Shown here in pieces: positions 5,441-7,853 of a DNA stretch of 7,853 bases; within the stretch, counting starts at the first letter, position 1, and every line of letters begins with the position of its first letter. A model generated the notes under the pieces. That model saw only the letters and a list, made by a program, of their open reading frames with translations. It was not told the origin of the DNA and ran no database searches. Source of the DNA: Methanoregula sp. Its GTDB lineage: Archaea; Halobacteriota; Methanomicrobia; Methanomicrobiales; Methanospirillaceae. The DNA is taken from assembly GCA_003154335.1 (NCBI GenBank), contig PMDE01000088.1:1-7853 (forward strand). The letters are read 5' to 3'. A program made the translations under genes and the position numbers.

Positions 5441-5554
5441 ATGCATGATATACCACCAGTTGTGATCCTGGAAAATTTCCGGGAACTGTTTTGTCCCGTT
5501 CGGACCTTCTATATACTGGTACGCTCCATCGATAGTTTTGTGAACTGGTTATGA
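5441..5554 (+). CDS. 37-residue small ORF overlapping the CDGSH gene
   Basis: Unrecognised family. AGGAGGTG (5426-5433) is an eight-base match to the archaeal anti-Shine-Dalgarno and lies 7 nt before the ATG at 5441; another in-frame ATG at 5435 is too close to it. The protein begins MHDIPPVVILENFRELFC and ends SIDSFVNWL. It is hydrophobic and aromatic with one Cys, too short and broken by charges for a clear membrane segment. Its TGA (5552-5554) overlaps the CDGSH gene's ATG (5551-5553) in an ATGA junction, the classic arrangement for coupled translation. The CDGSH gene has no good binding site of its own, so this ORF probably supplies its ribosomes. It may be a functional microprotein or only a translated leader. 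Confidence 0.55.
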   Translation: MHDIPPVVILENFRELFCPVRTFYILVRSIDSFVNWL

Positions 5555-5763
5555 AGATCAAATCGATTCCCAACGGACCCAATGCGGTAGAGACTGATGA
5601 ACCCCTCAAGTGCTCGGTCAGCGGTACGGAAAAAGATCTCAACGCCCCGGTCTACCTTTGCCGCTGCGGGCAGTCAAAAAACAAGCCCTTTTGTGACGGG
5701 GCGCATGTTGCAGCAAAGTTCGAAGCGCCGGCGGCTGAAATAACCGTCAGGAAAAAAAAGTAA
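5551..5763 (+). CDS. CDGSH-type [2Fe-2S] iron-sulfur protein
   Basis: A 70-residue protein with one CDGSH domain, a family that binds a [2Fe-2S] cluster through three Cys and one His and acts in redox or iron-sulfur handling. The ligands are visible in CRCGQSKNKPFCDGAH: Cys37, Cys39, Cys48 and His52. The motif reads CDGAH rather than CDGSH, an accepted variation. The N-terminal part (about 1-35) would form the small beta fold and contains an extra Cys21. The C-terminus is basic (VRKKK). There is no membrane anchor, unlike mitoNEET, so it is cytoplasmic. The ATG overlaps the preceding small ORF's stop. It lies downstream of the kinase on the same strand; whether it shares that message is not shown. 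The specific role in this organism is unknown. Confidence 0.92.
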   Translation: MKIKSIPNGPNAVETDEPLKCSVSGTEKDLNAPVYLCRCGQSKNKPFCDGAHVAAKFEAPAAEITVRKKK

Positions 5764-5798
5764 GGCTGCGCTCTGGTTTTTAAGAACCGGGATCAGCC
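5764..5798 (+). terminator. Nested stem-loop after the CDGSH gene
   Basis: GGCTG (5764-5768) pairs with CAGCC (5794-5798), enclosing a second stem GGTT/AACC with the loop TTTAAG. It begins right after the stop codon and holds a T5 run within the stem. It could end or protect the message. The 149-nt gap to the next gene also holds a second stem-loop (5862-5893). Confidence 0.35.
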
Positions 5799-5861
5799 CG
5801 TAGCGTGTCCTTTGTACATACCCTTTTTACACAGAACATGGCAATAATTACAATCTGTAAA

Positions 5862-5893
5862 GGGAAACGGGCTGTAACTCCTGCCGGTTTCCC
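5862..5893 (+). promoter_or_regulatory. Stem-loop 20 nt before the DUF4013 start
   Basis: GGGAAAC (5862-5868) pairs with GTTTCCC (5887-5893); a further GG/CC pair forms inside if one G is bulged. It lies just before the AGGTGA ribosome binding site of the membrane protein gene, so it could affect its translation or mRNA stability. No known riboswitch was recognised. Confidence 0.3.
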
Positions 5894-5912
5894 GGTATCA
5901 CCAGGTGAATGA

Positions 5913-6644
5913 ATGGATTTTGGACATATGTTTGGGGATGCCTTTGCGTATACGCGTGACGGTGTTTTAGGAAATGTGAACCGCTGGTTGAAACTGATCC
6001 TGGCAGTTATCTTTCTTGGTCTTCCGCTCAACGGATATGTCATGAGGATCTATCGCGGCGCTCCTTCAGCACCGGAAGTCGACGACTGGGGTGCGCTGTT
6101 CGTGGACGGCCTGAAACTGCTGGTCGTAGGACTGGTCTACGCTATCCCCATTATTATTATCACGATGCTCATTTACGGGCAACTGTTCCTTGCGATAGTG
6201 AGCGGCAGGCTGGACGGATATATGATGGCAGCCTTCACACCAAGCCTTGTGCTGATGCTCCTGCTGTATATCGTCGAGATAATCGTCGGAATCATCATGC
6301 CGGTCGCAGCCATCCGGTTTGCCCGGACCGGTAGATTTTCAGAGGCATTTAACTTCAGCGCTATCCTGGAGACCATCGGGAAGATCGGCTGGCTCAATTA
6401 CATCATTGCCCTCATCCTTATTTCCATTGTGATAGCTGTCCCGGTATGTGTCCTGGTTTTCGGGTTCATCCTTGTCGCCGGGGTGACGATATTCCTGGTG
6501 AAAGGTGGCCTTCCTGCCCTGCTCGGGTTCATCGCTCTCGGGATCCTTCTCTTCCTCCTGGCTGCACCGGTTCTCGGGGTCTTCCAGGCACGTTGCCTGA
6601 CACAGGTCTATGAAAGCGCTTCACCAGATGTTCAGGAATCATAA
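5913..6644 (+). CDS. DUF4013 multi-pass membrane protein
   Basis: An integral membrane protein of 243 residues in the DUF4013 family, common in methanogens and of unknown function. The family signature is clear in the N-terminal half: FGDAFAYTRDGVLG, GYVMRIYRG (41-49) and DDWGALFVDGLKLL (57-70). Hydrophobic segments are at about 26-44, 67-96, 108-135, 161-196 (long, probably two spans) and 199-225, giving about six spans. The short N-terminus and the loop holding the DDWG motif are polar. The ATG at 5913 has AGGTGA close upstream (5903-5908); Met6 is a less likely start. The gene looks monocistronic: the gap before it holds stem-loops, and a T8 tract follows its TAA directly. No substrate can be named. 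Confidence 0.92.
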   Translation: MDFGHMFGDAFAYTRDGVLGNVNRWLKLILAVIFLGLPLNGYVMRIYRGAPSAPEVDDWGALFVDGLKLLVVGLVYAIPIIIITMLIYGQLFLAIVSGRLDGYMMAAFTPSLVLMLLLYIVEIIVGIIMPVAAIRFARTGRFSEAFNFSAILETIGKIGWLNYIIALILISIVIAVPVCVLVFGFILVAGVTIFLVKGGLPALLGFIALGILLFLLAAPVLGVFQARCLTQVYESASPDVQES

Positions 6645-6652
6645 TTTTTTTT
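6645..6652 (+). terminator. T8 terminator of the DUF4013 gene
   Basis: Eight T residues immediately follow the TAA stop. Archaeal RNA polymerase terminates at such tracts. No hairpin is needed or seen. Confidence 0.6.
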
Positions 6653-6712
6653 ATTGCCGGTAACTCCTGTCCGATAGAGAGAACCGGAAGTGTTACCCGT
6701 TATACGATCCCC

Positions 6713-6951
6713 ATGATGACCAGGGGGTGGCGGGCGATCCGGTCACACATCGAGGGGACTGAGTGGGACGGGTGGAGCCCGTAGAAACGAACAGGACCGG
6801 GCGTCATCATCTCTCTTGATTCGCTTAGGGAGTATCGCCGCCCCGCTCCGCCCGCTTTGTGCACTTTCGGCACACTTGCACCTAACGCGGACTCGTGTGC
6901 TTTGTTCTGTACAGCTGAGGGGAAGCCCATGCGGCAAGGGGCCTGGTCCCC
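6713..6951. ncRNA. Putative structured RNA of about 240 nt
   Basis: A GC-rich island between an oligo-T tract on the left and an A-rich tract on the right, without a credible gene. Complementary segments: GACCAGG (6718-6724) with CCTGGTC (6942-6948), a 7-bp pairing that would close the whole element; ATGATGAC (6713-6720) with GTCATCAT (6803-6810), exclusive with the first; CCGGTC (6739-6744) with GACCGG (6795-6800); ACGGG/CCCGT (6768-6782); TGTGC/GCACA (6858-6874); GGGG/CCCC (6938-6951). Pairings of this number and nesting suggest a folded RNA. The strand is not settled: on the minus strand a TATA-like tract (6970-6979) lies about 26 nt before a G-rich 5' hairpin; on the plus strand TTATAC (6699-6704) is the only box. 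I could not match it to RNase P or SRP RNA. An 86-codon minus-strand frame through it resembles no protein. Confidence 0.35.
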
Positions 6952-6958
6952 GTTGAAC

Positions 6959-6979
6959 AAAAAAAACCTAAAATAAAAA
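6959..6979 (-). terminator. T-rich tract downstream of the methyltransferase gene
   Basis: On the minus strand this reads T5-A-T4, AGG, then T8. It lies about 135 nt past the methyltransferase stop and would end that message in an archaeon. The same tract could instead be the promoter box of a minus-strand RNA starting near 6950. The two readings cannot be separated from sequence alone. Confidence 0.4.
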
Positions 6980-7060
6980 GTCAGGAGAAAACAATAAAAT
7001 CAAACATAGTCCCGGTGATCGGTTGATGCTTGATCTGCTATTTCATCGATATTTTGAGGG

Positions 7061-7076
7061 GTTTAAAGAATTAAAC
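7061..7076. repeat. 6-bp inverted repeat
   Basis: GTTTAA (7061-7066) and TTAAAC (7071-7076) flank AGAA. It lies 38 nt past the methyltransferase stop, in its 3' region. A weak AT-rich hairpin or a protein site; it contains no long T run. Confidence 0.3.
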
Positions 7077-7113
7077 ACTATTTGAGCGTTTTGTAGCATT
7101 AGACCAAAGTAAT

Positions 7114-7853
7114 TCAGTTCTGTTTTGTCGCAGCGAGAATATAGTACGTCCTGGCTGGCGCGAATCTCTGATACCAGGGCTGTTGCGATTTCTGCATCTC
7201 GCGGATGAACATTAAATCCCGGACGCAGATGTCACTGAACCCTGCACGCTTTAAATCGGATATCATTGTCTCTTTCGGTACTCCCCCGTCATAAGGGAGC
7301 TGTCTCCGGAGTTTTTTATCATAATGGCCGCCATGGGTACGGCCAAAGATCCTGGTCATACCGTCGCTTACTATCCGCTTTGCCAGGATTGGAAAGCTCC
7401 TGTCTTTCCAGACACCCTCGATTATGAGCAGCACGCCCCCTTTTTTCAAGACACGTTTCCATTCATTCAGGGCAATATCCGGGTGAGGGAGCGTCCAGAG
7501 GAGATGCCGGTTGACAACCACGTCAAAAGATCCATCATTGAATAAAAGGTGTTCGGCATCCCCCCTTATCAGGTCGATCGAAAGTTTTTGTACATACGCT
7601 TTCTCGCATGCTTTTGCCATCATCCCTTCCGAAAGATCGACTCCGGTAACCTGATGCCCCATCTCGGCAAACAGAAGACCCATTGCACCCGTTCCGCACC
7701 CTACATCGAGTACTTTTAATTGCGATTCTGGCAGGTTCCGCGTCAGTTCCTGTTTCCACGCGACTCTCTCTTCCTCTGTCCCGATCCCGTGACCCGGACA
7801 GCTGTCGTACATACCAGACGAGTGGTCCCAGCTCTTCCGTACAGCATCCTTGA
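7114..7853 (-). CDS. Class I SAM-dependent methyltransferase (5' end outside the window)
   Basis: A soluble enzyme with the Methyltransf_11-type Rossmann fold that moves a methyl group from S-adenosylmethionine to an unknown acceptor. The visible part holds motif I VLDVGCGTGAMG, the acidic end of strand 2 in VTGVDLSEGMM, motif II-like IRGDAEHLLF, DVVVNRHLLWTL, and the motif III region VLKKGGVLLIIEG. The frame stays open from the ATG at 7812 to the right edge, and the extra residues (KDAVRKSWDHSSG) form the usual N-terminal helix of this family, joined to MYDSCPGHG. The true start is therefore beyond 7853, and the ATG at 7812 is internal. The stop is at 7114-7116. The acceptor cannot be named from sequence; small-molecule methylation is typical of the family. 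Confidence 0.92.
   Translation of the reverse strand, partial: KDAVRKSWDHSSGMYDSCPGHGIGTEEERVAWKQELTRNLPESQLKVLDVGCGTGAMGLLFAEMGHQVTGVDLSEGMMAKACEKAYVQKLSIDLIRGDAEHLLFNDGSFDVVVNRHLLWTLPHPDIALNEWKRVLKKGGVLLIIEGVWKDRSFPILAKRIVSDGMTRIFGRTHGGHYDKKLRRQLPYDGGVPKETMISDLKRAGFSDICVRDLMFIREMQKSQQPWYQRFAPARTYYILAATKQN

Noticed and set aside
6713..6951. RNase P RNA or SRP RNA
   Set aside because: I could not find the conserved RNase P core (GAAAGUCC-like and ACAGAA in the right order) or the SRP helix 8 motif (GGUCAGG...GGAAGGAGCA) on either strand. A covariance search would settle this.
6700..6960. 86-codon minus-strand frame in the GC-rich island
   Set aside because: Two overlapping frames there are long only because the region is GC-rich. 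Neither resembles a protein, and the DNA shows many inverted pairings better explained by an RNA.

Overview
The window looks like a chromosomal segment of a methanogenic euryarchaeon, most likely of the order Methanomicrobiales (Methanoregula-like). This is inferred from the DUF2769 cysteine-rich protein, the DUF4013 membrane protein, a histidine kinase with the RHDIRNQ type of H-box common in methanogens, response regulators of the REC and REC-PAS-TPR kind, TATA-like promoter boxes, and oligo-T tracts after genes. I see no rRNA, tRNA, CRISPR array, insertion sequence or phage gene.

Layout. Positions 1-1114 hold no gene I can support, only a few inverted repeats and one TATA-like box followed by two hairpins. 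Positions 1115-3029 (minus strand) carry two response-regulator genes: a REC-PAS-TPR protein, then a stand-alone REC protein downstream. Both appear to start with TTG. Positions 3030-3361 are a divergent promoter region with a good inverted repeat, and possibly a 44-residue leaderless ORF. At 3362-3517 is a 51-residue membrane microprotein with a good Shine-Dalgarno (SD) site. It converges on a DUF2769 protein with eight cysteines (3615-3860, minus). At 4016-5763 a plus-strand run follows: a 41-residue small ORF with a strong SD, a soluble PAS histidine kinase, a 37-residue small ORF with an excellent SD, and a CDGSH iron-sulfur protein whose ATG overlaps the stop of that small ORF. A DUF4013 membrane protein follows (5913-6644), ending in a T8 tract. 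At 6713-6951 lies a GC-rich, strongly self-complementary island in AT-rich flanks that may be a structured RNA. The window ends in a minus-strand class I methyltransferase that runs off the right edge.

How the genes may work together. The kinase and the two response regulators are not in one operon, but they lie within 3 kb and could share signals. Neither regulator has a DNA-binding output domain, so signalling probably goes through protein contacts (TPR) or phosphotransfer. The two small cysteine-rich proteins (DUF2769 and CDGSH) suggest metal or redox chemistry nearby. No single complete new system is evident. The points most worth checking are the three SD-led small ORFs, the putative structured RNA, the possible remnant of a second PAS domain in the kinase, and the duplicated cysteine unit in the DUF2769 protein.
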